Shown here piece by piece: positions 1-10,010 of a stretch of DNA of 64,000 nucleotides. Every line of letters starts with the position of its first letter. The stretch's first letter is position 1. Location: positions 83,497 through 147,496 of the forward strand of contig JADKIP010000006.1 in assembly GCA_016721185.1 (NCBI GenBank). The letters are read 5' to 3'. The notes beneath the pieces were generated by a model, which was not told where the DNA came from, searched no databases, and was given only the letters and a program-made list of their open reading frames with translations. The stretch is from Candidatus Dechloromonas phosphorivorans (lineage in GTDB: Bacteria > Pseudomonadota > Gammaproteobacteria > Burkholderiales > Rhodocyclaceae). A program made the translations under genes and the position numbers.

Positions 1-701
1 TCGCGACCCAGCGTCACCAGGCCTTGGGCAACGAACCCCTTGAGCAGGCGGCTGACGATTTCGCGGACGCTGCCCAGTTCATCGGCCAGTTGTTGGTGCG
101 TCACGCTGAGCGTGTTTTGATTGCGCGCCAGTAGCAGCTTGGCGAGGCGTTGATCGAGGCGGGCAAAGGCGACTTCTTCGACCAACTGCATCAGCTCGGC
201 AATACGCTCGGCGAAAAGGTGAAAAACGAAATCGCGAAAAGGCGCGTGTTCCATCATCAACGCCGAAAAACCATTCACTGGCAGCGCCAGCAAGGTCACC
301 GGTGTTTCGGTGATGCCTCGCGCGTTGTAGTCGCTGCGCCCAAGCAGGCAACTTGAACTGATGATGCATGAGCCGCCGGGTGTCACCCGGTAAAGCAGCA
401 GTTCGCGCCCATTCGCTGCCAGTTTGACGACTTTGATACTGCCTTCGAGCAGCAGCGGAAAGCCGTGGCAAGGCTGGTGCTCGGCAAATACTGGCGTTCC
501 GGCTGGCAGGTGCATGATGCTTTTGGGCTGGAGCAGGTTCGCCAGCTGATCGGCCGGCAATCCAGCCAGCTGCGGGTACAGTTTCAGGACATTTTGCGGG
601 TCGACCGTAGGGCCAGCCTTCGTCTCTGTGGTCCCAGGGCCAGTAGTTGCCTCTATGGTCGCACGGTCCGCCATTGTTCCCATGGTCGCAGCATTCGTCA
701 T
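1..701 (-). CDS. Crp/Fnr-family transcriptional regulator (3' end outside window)
   Basis: The reverse strand reads as one open frame of about 233 residues that runs off the left edge, so the C-terminus is missing. Residues about 55-150 form a cyclic-nucleotide-binding-like beta barrel (MHLPAGTPVFAEHQPCHGF, then LLLEGSIKVVKLAANGREL). The last 35 residues are a Crp-type helix-turn-helix (THQQLADELGSVREIVSRLL). I see two cysteines in ISSSCLLG and QPCHGF but no N-terminal Fnr Cys cluster, so an Fe-S oxygen sensor is unlikely; the ligand is unknown. The ATG at 701 lies 4 bases after the xthA stop, suggesting coupling to that gene. The first 30 residues are Thr/Ala-rich and may be untranslated if a downstream ATG is used. 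Family assignment is firm, target unknown. Confidence 0.85.
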   Translation of the reverse strand, partial: MTNAATMGTMADRATIEATTGPGTTETKAGPTVDPQNVLKLYPQLAGLPADQLANLLQPKSIMHLPAGTPVFAEHQPCHGFPLLLEGSIKVVKLAANGRELLLYRVTPGGSCIISSSCLLGRSDYNARGITETPVTLLALPVNGFSALMMEHAPFRDFVFHLFAERIAELMQLVEEVAFARLDQRLAKLLLARNQNTLSVTHQQLADELGSVREIVSRLLKGFVAQGLVTLGR

Positions 702-705
702 CGTT

Positions 706-1470
706 TCAGGCCAGTGTTGCCCAGGCTGGGGCGTGATCGGACGGACGCTCCAATTTACGGGGGGCTCGGTCAATGCCGGCTGCGGTACAGGTTTCTGCCA
801 GTGCTTTCGAGAGCAGGACGTGATCGATGCGCAGCCCTTGGTTTTTCTGGAAACCGAGCATTCGGTAATCCCACCAGGAGTAGGTTTTTTCCGGTTGCTC
901 GAAAAGACGGAAGCTGTCTTCCAGGCCGAGGCCGATCAGGCGCTGAAACGCCGCACGTTCGGGTTCGGAGCAAAGAATGCTGCCGGCCCAGGCTTTTGGA
1001 TCGTGCACGTCGCGGTCGTCCGGGGCAATGTTGTAATCACCACACAAGGCGAGTTTGGGGTGGGCGGCAAGCTCCTCGCCGAGCCAAATGGCCAGCGCAT
1101 CGAGCCAGCGCAGTTTGTAATCGTACTTGTCGCTGCCGACCGCCTGGCCGTTCGGGATGTAGGCGCAAATGACGCGCGTGTCGCCGACGGTGCCGGTGAT
1201 CAGGCGCTTTTGTTCATCGGGAAAATGCGGGTTGCCGTACAGCACATCCGTAATCGGCTGACGCGCCAACAGGGCAACGCCGTTATAGGTTTTCTGGCCC
1301 GAAAAGGCGACCTGATAACCCGCCGCCTCGATTTCAGCTCGCGGGAAATTCTGGTCTTCCTGCTTCAACTCCTGCAGGCACAGCACATCCGGTTGCTGCT
1401 CGGCCAGCCAGTCGAGCAGATGGGGAAGGCGAACCTTCAGCGAGTTGACATTCCAGGTGGCTATTTTCAT
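706..1470 (-). CDS. xthA: Exodeoxyribonuclease III
   Basis: Mg-dependent AP endonuclease / 3'-5' exonuclease of base excision repair. The protein starts MKIATWNVNSLKVRL and carries the family signatures in order: LCLQELK (metal-binding Glu), YNGVALLAR, LCGDYNIAP (catalytic Asp-Asn), a SWWDYR segment and the C-terminal LERPSDHAPAWA motif with the catalytic Asp-His pair. The frame is open 13 codons further upstream, but the homologous N-terminus begins at the Met encoded at 1470, so I chose that start. Length of about 254 residues fits the ExoIII family. It lies just upstream of the Crp/Fnr regulator with 4 bases between them. Confidence 0.96.
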   Translation of the reverse strand: MKIATWNVNSLKVRLPHLLDWLAEQQPDVLCLQELKQEDQNFPRAEIEAAGYQVAFSGQKTYNGVALLARQPITDVLYGNPHFPDEQKRLITGTVGDTRVICAYIPNGQAVGSDKYDYKLRWLDALAIWLGEELAAHPKLALCGDYNIAPDDRDVHDPKAWAGSILCSEPERAAFQRLIGLGLEDSFRLFEQPEKTYSWWDYRMLGFQKNQGLRIDHVLLSKALAETCTAAGIDRAPRKLERPSDHAPAWATLA

Positions 1471-1556
1471 GGGTTCGGAAGTGGGGGTAACTGTGCCAGC
1501 AGGAAGCACCGCTGATTCAGATACTCCTTTGTCGCGGCCTGCCTGCTGGTTTTGGG

Positions 1557-2063
1557 TTAGTTGGCTTTTTCCGCCGGGGGCAAGCCACCGGAAGGCTTGC
1601 TGCCATACGGCGCTGATTTTGGATAGCCGGCGAGGTCGAGCAGGTTGTTGTAAGCGCCGGACTCAAAACCGCGGAAACTTTGTTTGCCGACCTTCAGCGA
1701 GGGAATGAAAACGTCGCCGACCAATTGTTTCAGTTCGTTGGCGTCTTCCGCGTTCTGCAACATTTTCTCGGTGAAGGGAACGCCGCGTCCGTTGAGTATT
1801 TCGCGGGCCTGTTTGCAGTCGGTTGTGCAGTCGGCCGAGGTGTAGAGCGTTACCGGGAAGTTTTCCTTTGCCTTGCGTAAGGCAAAAGGAAGACCGTCCG
1901 CGTTTTCGTTGCTTTCACCTACTTTGGCGACGGTTTTGGCCGTGCTGGGTGGTGGTGAGTCGGAAATGATGACGCGCCCGGTCGAGTCGACCCAGCGGTA
2001 GGTTTCAGCCGAGACAGCGCTGCTGGCCAGGGCCAGGCACAGAATGAACAGCGGACGCATCAT
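1557..2063 (-). CDS. Exported DUF4124 / glutaredoxin-like protein
   Basis: The protein begins with a clear signal peptide (MMRPLFILCLALASSAVSA) followed by a DUF4124 segment (ETYRWVDSTGRVIISDSPPP). The second half is a glutaredoxin-like fold: VTLYTSADCTTDCKQAR, a FTEKML strand-turn, VFIPSLKVG with the cis-Pro loop, and FRGFESG. The candidate active site reads Cys-x3-Cys rather than the usual Cys-x2-Cys, so redox chemistry may be atypical. GGGGAGA precedes the tandem ATGs at 2063/2060 and sets the start. Expected location is the periplasm. A role in thiol homeostasis is inferred from fold only. Confidence 0.85.
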   Translation of the reverse strand: MMRPLFILCLALASSAVSAETYRWVDSTGRVIISDSPPPSTAKTVAKVGESNENADGLPFALRKAKENFPVTLYTSADCTTDCKQAREILNGRGVPFTEKMLQNAEDANELKQLVGDVFIPSLKVGKQSFRGFESGAYNNLLDLAGYPKSAPYGSKPSGGLPPAEKAN

Positions 2064-2084
2064 AGTTCTCCCCAAGCGGCGTGA

Positions 2085-4139
2085 TTACGCAGCAATCATA
2101 CCGCTATGGCGGAGCAATGCATCAACCCTCGGCTCGCGGCCGCGGAAGGCCTTGAAGGACTCGATCGCCGGGCGGGAACCGCCGACCGAGAGAATTTCGT
2201 CGAGGAAGCGCTTACCGGTGGAGGCATCGAAGGGATCGCCGGCTTCTTCAAAGGCGGCATAGGCGTCGGCTGACAGCACTTCAGCCCATTTGTAGCTGAA
2301 ATAACCCGCCCCGTAGCCACCGCCGAAAATGTGCGAAAAACTGTTCGGGAAGCGGTGCCATTCGGGCGGGAAGAGGACGGCTACCTCGCGGCGCACTTCG
2401 TTCACCAGGTCCATCACGGTCAACGGCCCTTTCGGGTCAAAATCGCTGTGCAGCAGCATGTCGAACAGTGAAAACTCAATCTGACGCACCGCCATCATGC
2501 CGCTCTGGAAATTCTTGGCGGCCAGCATTTTGTCGAACAGTTCGCGCGGCAGCGCTTTGCCATTATCGACGTGGGCCGTCATGCCTTCGACGACTTCCCA
2601 TTCCCAGCAATAGTTTTCCATGAACTGCGACGGCAGTTCGACCGCATCCCATTCGACGCCGTGGATGCCGGAAACGCCCAGTTCCTCGCCGCGCGTCAGC
2701 AGGTGGTGCAGGCCGTGGCCGGTTTCGTGGAAGAGCGTGATCACGTCGTCGTGGGTGAAGGTGGCCGGTTTGCCACCGACCGGGCGGGCAAAGTTGCAGT
2801 TCAGGTAGGCGATTGGCTTTTGAATGCCGCCGATGGTCCGCCGACGCGAGCGGGCTTCGTCCATCCAGGCGCCGCTGCGCTTGGTTTCGCGGGCGTAGAG
2901 GTCGAGATAGAACTGACCGACCAGTTCTCCGGTCGACGTCTCCAGGCGGTAAAAACGGACATCCTCATGCCAGACCGGTGCCGTGTCCGGCTTGACCTTG
3001 ACGTTGAACAGGCTTTCGATGACCTTGAAAAGTCCGCCGATGACCTTGGGTTCGGTGAAATATTGCTTCACTTCCTGTTCGGAGAAAGCGTAGCGCGCCT
3101 GCAGCAGTTTCTCGGAAACATAGGACGCGTCCCAGGGCTGGAAATCTTCCAGACCGAGTTCATCCTTGGCAAAGGCGCGTAATTCGGCGATATCCTTGGC
3201 GGCAAACGGCTTGGCCTTGGCCGCCAGTTCGCGCAGGAAAGCCAGCACCTGGGCCGGGCTGTCGGCCATCTTGGGGGCCAGAGAAACCTCGGCATAATTG
3301 TTGTAACCAAGCATCTGCGCATCTTCCCGGCGCAGTTCCAGCATGCGGTTCATCACCGGCGTGTTGTCCCATTCCGGCTTGCTCGTGCCGTCGTTGAACT
3401 CGGCGGCGCGGGTGGCGTAAGCGCGGTACATGCGGGCGCGCAATTCGCGGTTATCGGCGTATTGCATCACCGGGCCGTAGGACGGCGCTTGTAGGCTGAA
3501 GCGCCAGCCTTCGACGCCGGCTTTTTCAGCCGAAGTCTTGGCGGCTTCCTTGGCATCATCCGGCAGGCCGGCCAGCACGGCTTCGTCGGTGACGATTTCG
3601 GCAAAGGCGTTGGTGGCGTCGAGGACGTTTTCCGAGAATTTGGCGGAGAGGCTGGAGAGCTCTTCCATGATCGCCTGGAAGTGCGGCTTCTGGTCTTCCG
3701 GCAGCTCGGCGCCGCTGAGGCGGAAATCGCGTACTTCGTTGTCGACGACTTTCTTCTGCTCGGTGTTCAGCGTGGCATATTCGGCGCTGGCGCGCAGCGC
3801 CTTGTATTTGTCGAACAGCTTGAGGTTCTGGCCGAGTTCGGCATAGAAGCGCGAAACCTCGGGCAGCATTTCGTTGTAGGCCTCACGCCAGGCCGGCACG
3901 TCGTTGACCGAATGCAGATGGCCAACAATGCCCCAGGCGCGGCCGAAAGGCTCCAGACCATCGGAAAGTGCACCAGCGAAATCCTGCCAGGTGGCCGGGG
4001 TGCTGTCGGCGGTCAGGCGTTCAACCAGCTCGCGTCCTGCGGTCAACAGCGATTCGATGGCGGGTTTGACATGTTCCGGTTGCACGGTGTCAAAGCGTGG
4101 CAGGTCGGAAAAGTCGAGCAGGGGATTTGGTGTCGTCAT
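2085..4139 (-). CDS. prlC: Oligopeptidase A (M3 zinc metallopeptidase)
   Basis: Cytosolic thimet-type oligopeptidase of 684 residues that degrades short peptides, including cleaved signal peptides. The Zn-binding motif FHETGHGLHH is at about residues 468-477 and the third-ligand region (GVEWDAVELPSQFMENYCWE) follows about 25 residues later, as in M3 enzymes. The C-terminal substrate-gating Tyr/Gly-rich loop (FGGGYGAGYFSYKWAEVL) is intact. Length and the N-terminus (NPLLDFSDLPRFD) match the family. It sits downstream of purC on the same strand, separated by a terminator-like hairpin, so it probably has its own promoter. Confidence 0.96.
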   Translation of the reverse strand: MTTPNPLLDFSDLPRFDTVQPEHVKPAIESLLTAGRELVERLTADSTPATWQDFAGALSDGLEPFGRAWGIVGHLHSVNDVPAWREAYNEMLPEVSRFYAELGQNLKLFDKYKALRASAEYATLNTEQKKVVDNEVRDFRLSGAELPEDQKPHFQAIMEELSSLSAKFSENVLDATNAFAEIVTDEAVLAGLPDDAKEAAKTSAEKAGVEGWRFSLQAPSYGPVMQYADNRELRARMYRAYATRAAEFNDGTSKPEWDNTPVMNRMLELRREDAQMLGYNNYAEVSLAPKMADSPAQVLAFLRELAAKAKPFAAKDIAELRAFAKDELGLEDFQPWDASYVSEKLLQARYAFSEQEVKQYFTEPKVIGGLFKVIESLFNVKVKPDTAPVWHEDVRFYRLETSTGELVGQFYLDLYARETKRSGAWMDEARSRRRTIGGIQKPIAYLNCNFARPVGGKPATFTHDDVITLFHETGHGLHHLLTRGEELGVSGIHGVEWDAVELPSQFMENYCWEWEVVEGMTAHVDNGKALPRELFDKMLAAKNFQSGMMAVRQIEFSLFDMLLHSDFDPKGPLTVMDLVNEVRREVAVLFPPEWHRFPNSFSHIFGGGYGAGYFSYKWAEVLSADAYAAFEEAGDPFDASTGKRFLDEILSVGGSRPAIESFKAFRGREPRVDALLRHSGMIAA

Positions 4140-4167
4140 GGCGAATTTGTCTGGCTGCGAGGGGAAT

Positions 4168-4192
4168 GAAAAAGGGCGGTCAGAGCCGCCCG
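4168..4192 (-). terminator. Intrinsic terminator after purC
   Basis: Stem GGGCGG/CCGCCC with a short loop, followed on the minus strand by a run of five T. It lies 7 bases after the purC stop. The other strand also has a T-run after the stem, so it may work both ways, although no plus-strand gene is present. Confidence 0.7.
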
Positions 4193-4198
4193 GTATTT

Positions 4199-5131
4199 TT
4201 AGAGTGTCTTGCCAGTCAGGCGTTCATACGCCTCGATATATTTTGCGCTGGTCCGGGTGATGACATCGGCCGGCAGCTTGGGGCCGGGAGCAACTTTGCC
4301 CCAGTCCAGCGTTTCCAGATAGTCGCGGACGTACTGCTTGTCGTAGGACGGCGGGTTGATGCCTTCCTGATATTGATCGGCCGGCCAGAAACGGGAGGAA
4401 TCCGGGGTCAGCGCTTCGTCGATCAGGAACAGCGTGCCGGCGGCATCGATACCGAATTCGAACTTGGTATCGGCGATGATGATGCCGCGGCCACGGGCGT
4501 AGGCGGAGGCTTCTTCGTAAAGCGCGATGGATACGGTACGGGCCTCGGCGCAGATTTCGGCGCCGTTCTTGCCGGTGCCGGCCAGTTGCTCGGCCAGTGC
4601 GGCGGCGCAGTTGGCCTGGGCGGTGGCGAAGGAAACGTTTTCGTCGTGATCGCCCACATCAGCCTTGGTGGCGGGCGTGAAGATCGGTGACGGCAGCTTG
4701 GCAGCCATTTTCAGGCCGGGCGGCAGGGCGATGCCGCAGATGGCGCCGGTTTCCTGATAATCCTTCCAGCCGGAACCGATGACGTAGCCGCGCACAACAG
4801 CTTCAATCGGCAGCGGACGCAAGCGTTTGACTACGACCGAACGGCCACGGACCTGCTCGCGTTCGTTTTCGGCCACGACGGATTCCGGGTCGATGCCGGT
4901 CAGTTGATTCGGCACGATGTGGCCGAGCTTCTCGAACCAGAAATTAGCGACAGCGGTCAGCACTTCGCCCTTGCGCGGAATTGGGTCGGGCAGGATGACG
5001 TCGAAGGCCGAGAGGCGATCGGTCGTAATAATCAGCAATTTATCGGCGTCGACCGCGTAAATGTCGCGAACTTTGCCCTTGGAGAGCAGTGGCAGGCTGG
5101 TAATGGACGACTGGAAGAGCGGAGTGGTCAC
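4199..5131 (-). CDS. purC: SAICAR synthetase (phosphoribosylaminoimidazole-succinocarboxamide synthase)
   Basis: Purine biosynthesis enzyme that joins CAIR and aspartate using ATP. The 310-residue protein has the nucleotide-binding start ([14 protein letters not shown]), the [20 protein letters not shown] segment, the [11 protein letters not shown] and IADTKFEFG motifs and the [10 protein letters not shown] signature. The length is that of the long, single-domain form found in many beta-proteobacteria and in yeast, longer than the E. coli enzyme. It lies on the minus strand between the DUF3422 gene and prlC, followed by a terminator. Confidence 0.97.
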   Translation of the reverse strand: MTTPLFQSSITSLPLLSKGKVRDIYAVDADKLLIITTDRLSAFDVILPDPIPRKGEVLTAVANFWFEKLGHIVPNQLTGIDPESVVAENEREQVRGRSVVVKRLRPLPIEAVVRGYVIGSGWKDYQETGAICGIALPPGLKMAAKLPSPIFTPATKADVGDHDENVSFATAQANCAAALAEQLAGTGKNGAEICAEARTVSIALYEEASAYARGRGIIIADTKFEFGIDAAGTLFLIDEALTPDSSRFWPADQYQEGINPPSYDKQYVRDYLETLDWGKVAPGPKLPADVITRTSAKYIEAYERLTGKTL

Positions 5132-5166
5132 GGCAAATTTCCCGAAAGCAAAAGATGGATTATAAA

Positions 5167-6510
5167 TTAATGGGGGCCAGCTGCTTCAGCGGCGAGCTTT
5201 TTCCGCATCCGGCGCGTGCCCCAAAAGACCAGACCGGCGATGACCGGAATGGAGATGGCGGTAATGACGTCTGTGGACAGATGGTGCAAATCCTTGGTTC
5301 CCTTGGCGAGATATTGCACCAGTTGCGAACCGTAATAGGTCAGAACAACGACTGACAAACCTTCCACGGTTTCCTGCAGGCGCAGTTGCAAACTGGCGCG
5401 CTGATTCATCTGGCCGAGCAGTTCCTGATTTTGCCGCTCCAGTTCGATATCGACCCGGGTGCGCAGCAACTGGCTGTTGCGGGCGACGCGGGCGGAGAGT
5501 TCCTCCTGTCGCCGGCTGATCGCCTCGCAGGTGTTCATTGCCGGCAGCAGGCGGCGCTGCATGAATTCGTAAAAAGTCGGCAGGCCGGAAATGCGCGATT
5601 CGCGCAGCTCCTCGATGCGCTGCATGACGAGGCCGTGATAGGCGTGCGAGGCGCCGAAACGGAAGGTCGTCCGCGCCACGGAATGTTCCACCTCGGCGGC
5701 CAGACCAGAAAGGATGGAGAGCGCCTTGCGTTCGTCGTCCGGCGAACGGGCCTGGCCGATCTGGTCCATTAGTTCGGCCAGTTGCTTCTCGCCTTTGTAG
5801 AGCCAGCGGCTGACTTCCTTGGCGACCGGCAGGCCGAGCAGCGACATCATCCGGTAGGTTTCAATCTCAAGCAGACGCTGCACGGTGCGGCCGGCCTGGC
5901 GCTGCGTCAGGTTGGCGTTGAGCACCAGAAAGCGCGAGAAACCGTTGTCGATCTTGAAGTCGGTAAAAATCCAGGCGCCGTCGTCGGCCACTTTGGCGGC
6001 AACCATCGTTCGCCCGCTTGGGGTCAAATTGGCCAGCACTGATTCCGGGCTGATTTCCTCGGTTGACCGCAGCTCAAGGTGGGCCGCGACGATCAACTGC
6101 CCCGGGATACTGCCCAGCCAGTCCGGATGCACCGCATCGAAGGCCGTGGCATCCTGGTGCAGCGCCTCGCCGCTGACCAGTGGCCGGAAAAAGGTGTAAC
6201 TCGAAAACTCGGTGTGCAACTCCCAGCGCATGCGGAAAGCGCCGGTTTCCAGCGTCATGTGCGAATCCGAGCTTTCGATCGAGCTGCAATTCTGGGCCTG
6301 GGTCAGCACCGTCAGATTGTCGCGCTCGGCCTGCACGGTGGTCGCGCTGTGCTTGAAGACCAGATGCGAAACCAGCATCGCCCCGACTAGCGGGATCGGT
6401 GGGCGGGCATGGAATTCGTTATTCAGGCGCTGGCGGAGCGGGTGCTCTTCCAGTTCGGCGATCATCAGGCGAGGGTGCATTTTAGGGAGGTCGGGCGCGG
6501 GCTCCGACAC
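5167..6510 (-). CDS. DUF3422 membrane-anchored protein
   Basis: A 447-residue DUF3422 protein of unknown function. The N-terminal half includes the family signature ([18 protein letters not shown]). The middle is rich in charged helices and probably coiled-coil ([17 protein letters not shown], then [18 protein letters not shown]). Two hydrophobic segments near the C-terminus ([17 protein letters not shown] and [14 protein letters not shown]) suggest a membrane hairpin with the large domain in the cytosol. The family is common in proteobacteria. The architecture recalls CorA-like proteins, but I see no GMN motif and make no functional claim. Confidence 0.85.
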   Translation of the reverse strand: MSEPAPDLPKMHPRLMIAELEEHPLRQRLNNEFHARPPIPLVGAMLVSHLVFKHSATTVQAERDNLTVLTQAQNCSSIESSDSHMTLETGAFRMRWELHTEFSSYTFFRPLVSGEALHQDATAFDAVHPDWLGSIPGQLIVAAHLELRSTEEISPESVLANLTPSGRTMVAAKVADDGAWIFTDFKIDNGFSRFLVLNANLTQRQAGRTVQRLLEIETYRMMSLLGLPVAKEVSRWLYKGEKQLAELMDQIGQARSPDDERKALSILSGLAAEVEHSVARTTFRFGASHAYHGLVMQRIEELRESRISGLPTFYEFMQRRLLPAMNTCEAISRRQEELSARVARNSQLLRTRVDIELERQNQELLGQMNQRASLQLRLQETVEGLSVVVLTYYGSQLVQYLAKGTKDLHHLSTDVITAISIPVIAGLVFWGTRRMRKKLAAEAAGPH

Positions 6511-6620
6511 TGTTGCGGTGCAGCAGATTGTAGCTGATCAAGACTGGCTGTGTTGATTGCAATCCTGAGCGCCGCCCTGCTGGCGAGGGCGGCGGTTGAT
6601 GCAGGCTGCGCTTGCCAGGA

Positions 6621-8750
6621 CTATCGGCCGGGCGCGCTTTCCTTGATGGCGACCGCGACGCCGGATACCGGCCAAGTGCCACGGTCAACGCTTTTCGAGC
6701 CGGCAAAAACCAGCCAGCTTTGGCCGCCGTAGTGGGGCAAGGGGCGGGCCAACGCCTCCAGCGCCTTGGCGTCGTTGGCCGAAACGACAGCGACCGGCGC
6801 GCCGCTGGGCCGCAACAGGGTCCACACCTGCGCCGTGCCGCGGGTGGATAGTTCGGCCGGTCGCGCCGGCAGGCCGGCGGCGGCGAGGCTGGCGGCAACT
6901 TCGCTGTGCGTGCCGATGATCATGATCGGCCCGCCACTGCCCAGGCTGCCGGCCAGCGCCGCACCGGAAAGGTTTTGCGGCTTGGCCTCAAAGAAACGCT
7001 GGGCGAGGGTTGTTGCGGCATCCGCTGCGCCACCACTGGCCGCAATGACCAATCGGGGCGCCGGAGCGCCGAGCCACTGGCGCAGAATCGGCGGCATCTC
7101 CTGCGCATCGAGCTGGCGCCAAAGACGGATATCCGGGTCGATACGGAGAGTTTGCGGGCGAAAATCGAGGTCGACACTGACTTTTTCGCTGGCCTGTTTG
7201 ACTGAAACCCAGCGTGTTTCGCGTTTGCTGCCGGCGGAGAGTTCAATGGGCAGGCGCGATACCAGCGGGGTGCCCTGTTGTTCGATCACTAAATCCAGTT
7301 GATAACGATTGCCCGTCGGTTTGAGCAGCGCGTCGCGTGCCTCCAGTTTTGGCGCGCCGCTGGCGTCGAGCCAGCCGGCGAAGAAAGCCTTGAGATCACG
7401 CCCCGAGGCGCCTTCAAAAGCAATCTGCAACTCTTGCCAGGAGGCGACGCGGAACTGGTTTTTCGCCCAGAAGTCGCGAATGCCCTGGCGGAAGGCCTTT
7501 TCACCGATCTGGTCGCGCAGCATGACAAAGAGCATCGCCGCCTTGCCGTAGCCGACCGCCGCCGAGGCGCTGTGGGTGCGGCCGCGAAACTCGCGCAAGG
7601 GCTGGCGTGCCTCGTTCGACAGCGCCGAGAAATCTCGTAACCAGCCGAGCCGCATGTCGCGCGAAGTGTCGTTGGCGACAGTTTCCTTGAAGGCGTAGTC
7701 GGCCATGAAGGTGGTCAATCCTTCGCTCCAGTTGCCTTGCTCGTAATTCACATAAACGCCGTTGCCCCACCAGTTGTGCAGAATTTCGTGGCCGAGCGAG
7801 GTGGCGCGAATGAATGGCAGCCGGAGTACATCGGCGCCGATATAGGTCAAGGTCGGCATGCCGAAACCGGTCGGGAGCGGGCTGGCGACGACCGAAAACT
7901 CGCTGTACGGATAAGCGCCGATTTCGTTGCTGTAGCGTTCGATATAGCGCCGGGAATCTTCCAGATAAGCCTCGGCCAGACCCGTTTCGGCGTCGAGGTC
8001 GGCCGGGAAGTAGGTGCGCAGCCGGAGCGCTGGTGTGCCGGTTTTGGCATCCTTGGGCAGCAATTTTTCCCGCACGCGCCACGGCCCGGCCATCAAATCA
8101 ATGCCATCGGTCAGTTGGGCAAACTCAAAGGTCGCCCGGTAGCGTCCGTTGTTGCCTTCCGGTAGCGTTTCTTCCAGCAGGCGGCCGGCGACCAGCGCCC
8201 GTTGATCCGCCGGCAGGCTGAGTTTTACCCGAAAATTGAACATCGGCGAAGGTTGCGGATACCAGCCGCTGGACGACGGCAAAAAGCTGCCATTGGCCGA
8301 TGCCATCGGCGGCATGGCGCGCAGCACGCTGCGGTGATCGCGGCCATTTTGCAGCGGTTTTAGCGGTCCACCGTAGCTGATGCGGACAGCGTCGCTGCCC
8401 TCCGGTAGCTGGATGCGCCACATCTGAAAGCCTTCGTCCCGCCCCAGCGAGACGAACTTCAGCGCTTTGCCGGCGACCTCGGCCGAACGAATGACCAGGG
8501 ATTCATGCAGGACAAAACGAAAGTCACGGCGCGTCGGCTGAACCACGGCGACGGCTTCAAACTGGCTGCTTGCCGGCTCCAGGGAAACCTCCAGCTGCAG
8601 CGCGGGCGTGGCTGCCGGCGCGATGCCGGCTGCGACAAATAGTATTAAGCCAGCCAGCAGGCGCCGCAGGGTATCGAGTACGTGTCGATCGAACATGGGC
8701 TGAGAAATCGTGTGCCAAAGACTTATGCGCTGAATCATCCGCTGGCTCAC
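6621..8750 (-). CDS. M1-like (gluzincin) metallopeptidase, exported
   Basis: A 709-residue protein with an N-terminal signal-like segment (TLRRLLAGLILFVAAGIAPAA), an immunoglobulin-like N-terminal half and a gluzincin catalytic core. HEILHNWWGN at about residue 319 supplies the two Zn-binding His and the catalytic Glu; NWSEGLTTFMADY supplies the third Zn ligand, as in M1 aminopeptidases. No canonical GAMEN exopeptidase motif is visible, so the specificity is open. The C-terminal third is a low-similarity Ala-rich domain. The frame opens with GTG at 8750, overlapping the stop of the ChaN gene; a later ATG (MFDRHVLDTL, about residue 19) would place the signal sequence closer to the N-terminus. 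Confidence 0.85.
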   Translation of the reverse strand: MSQRMIQRISLWHTISQPMFDRHVLDTLRRLLAGLILFVAAGIAPAATPALQLEVSLEPASSQFEAVAVVQPTRRDFRFVLHESLVIRSAEVAGKALKFVSLGRDEGFQMWRIQLPEGSDAVRISYGGPLKPLQNGRDHRSVLRAMPPMASANGSFLPSSSGWYPQPSPMFNFRVKLSLPADQRALVAGRLLEETLPEGNNGRYRATFEFAQLTDGIDLMAGPWRVREKLLPKDAKTGTPALRLRTYFPADLDAETGLAEAYLEDSRRYIERYSNEIGAYPYSEFSVVASPLPTGFGMPTLTYIGADVLRLPFIRATSLGHEILHNWWGNGVYVNYEQGNWSEGLTTFMADYAFKETVANDTSRDMRLGWLRDFSALSNEARQPLREFRGRTHSASAAVGYGKAAMLFVMLRDQIGEKAFRQGIRDFWAKNQFRVASWQELQIAFEGASGRDLKAFFAGWLDASGAPKLEARDALLKPTGNRYQLDLVIEQQGTPLVSRLPIELSAGSKRETRWVSVKQASEKVSVDLDFRPQTLRIDPDIRLWRQLDAQEMPPILRQWLGAPAPRLVIAASGGAADAATTLAQRFFEAKPQNLSGAALAGSLGSGGPIMIIGTHSEVAASLAAAGLPARPAELSTRGTAQVWTLLRPSGAPVAVVSANDAKALEALARPLPHYGGQSWLVFAGSKSVDRGTWPVSGVAVAIKESAPGR

Positions 8751-9976
8751 GTTTTCGCCGGGAAGCGGACGACCAGATCAAGCGCCGTTTCACCGCGCTG
8801 GACGCGCAGCGGTAGCCAGGTGCCGGGGGGCTGGCGGCGAATGATCGAGATGACTGACCAGGTATTGCCCGGCGGGCTGCCGGCAACCTCGATCAGCCGG
8901 TCGCCCACGGCAAAGCCGCTGCGTTCGGCCAGACTGCCGGCGGTGATCGACTGGACTCGCACGCTGCCCTCGGCATCTTCAAGCGCGACGCCCAGGCGCG
9001 GCGGTTGCGGCGCAATCTTTGCGGCGACCGGCAAGGTGAACACCGCATCGGCCAAGCCGGATTCGAGATCGTCGCAAGCCATGTCTTCCGACCTCGGCAG
9101 CAGCGTAGCGATCTGATTGAACCCCAGGGCGCGCAACTGGTGCGGTACGCCGTGCCCATAGCGCAGGTGGCCGCTGCCCATGATGCCGACGAGCAGCGGT
9201 TTGTTGCCGTTTTTGTCCGCGACGGCCCGATTCGCCAGCCCTTCAGCCATCGCTCTATCCCAGGTTAGTTGGGCGTCGACGAAAGCCTCAAACGCTTTAT
9301 CCGTCGCTTTGTCCGTCCGTGCCAGCTTGCCTGCCGCACGCTTCGGGCCGGGCATGTGCTCGCGGTAAATGCTCGACAGAATATCTCGATAGGCGGGAAG
9401 GGGCGGCGCGGGGCGGCTCAGGCCGGCGCGCTCGGCAGCCGGCACGTTGTCCCAGCCTTTTTCCCCAATCGCTTTGGTCAGGCTGCGCTCGACATTGAGC
9501 GCCACCATCGGAATCCGGTTGATGCGGGCAAACTCGAACAGCGGCAGGTAAAGCTCGGGCGGAAAGCTCCAGACGGTGTCCCACTCGGCCTGGGTCAGAA
9601 ACTCTCGCACGGTCAATTTACCCTCGATCCAGCGGTCAAGCACCGGCTGCAGGCGGCGCGGGAACATCTCGAAACCGATCACCATGTCTGGCCGGTAGGC
9701 ATAAAGCCCGGCCAGCGTTTGCAGTTGCCAGCGGTGATGATCCGCGTCGTCGTGCTGCTCGCCAAGCAGCACGAATTCGCGCTCGGCGGCATTCGCCAGC
9801 ACCTTGTTTGCGGCAAGGCTCTTCGACTTGGCCGAGGCGGGCTCCAGCCAGCCACTGGCGACGTTACAGGTCTCAACAACGGCGGCTCGGCGCTTGTCGG
9901 CGGTGGCAACCCCCAGGCCGGTCATCATCAGCACCGCGCTTGCCATCAGTGTCCAGAGTAAAGGTTTGCTTTGCAT
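8747..9976 (-). CDS. ChaN-family haem-binding-type protein with C-terminal PDZ domain
   Basis: A 409-residue exported protein. A signal peptide (TLMASAVLMMTGLGVATA) is followed by a ChaN/EreA-like domain: FVLLGEQHDDADHH, VIGFEMFPRRLQPVLD, and VGIMGSGHLRYGHGVPHQL. The last 100 residues are a PDZ domain (LGVALEDAEGSVRVQSITAGSLAERSGF, then GDRLIEVAGSPP). ChaN proteins are iron-regulated lipoproteins that bind haem; here no lipobox Cys is evident, so it may be soluble or periplasmic. The four-base overlap with the downstream metallopeptidase suggests the pair works together on periplasmic protein or haem handling, which is inference. Confidence 0.88.
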   Translation of the reverse strand: MQSKPLLWTLMASAVLMMTGLGVATADKRRAAVVETCNVASGWLEPASAKSKSLAANKVLANAAEREFVLLGEQHDDADHHRWQLQTLAGLYAYRPDMVIGFEMFPRRLQPVLDRWIEGKLTVREFLTQAEWDTVWSFPPELYLPLFEFARINRIPMVALNVERSLTKAIGEKGWDNVPAAERAGLSRPAPPLPAYRDILSSIYREHMPGPKRAAGKLARTDKATDKAFEAFVDAQLTWDRAMAEGLANRAVADKNGNKPLLVGIMGSGHLRYGHGVPHQLRALGFNQIATLLPRSEDMACDDLESGLADAVFTLPVAAKIAPQPPRLGVALEDAEGSVRVQSITAGSLAERSGFAVGDRLIEVAGSPPGNTWSVISIIRRQPPGTWLPLRVQRGETALDLVVRFPAKT

Positions 9977-10010
9977 GACCGTCTCGATTCTCTTGAGTGA
10001 TGCTTTTTGA

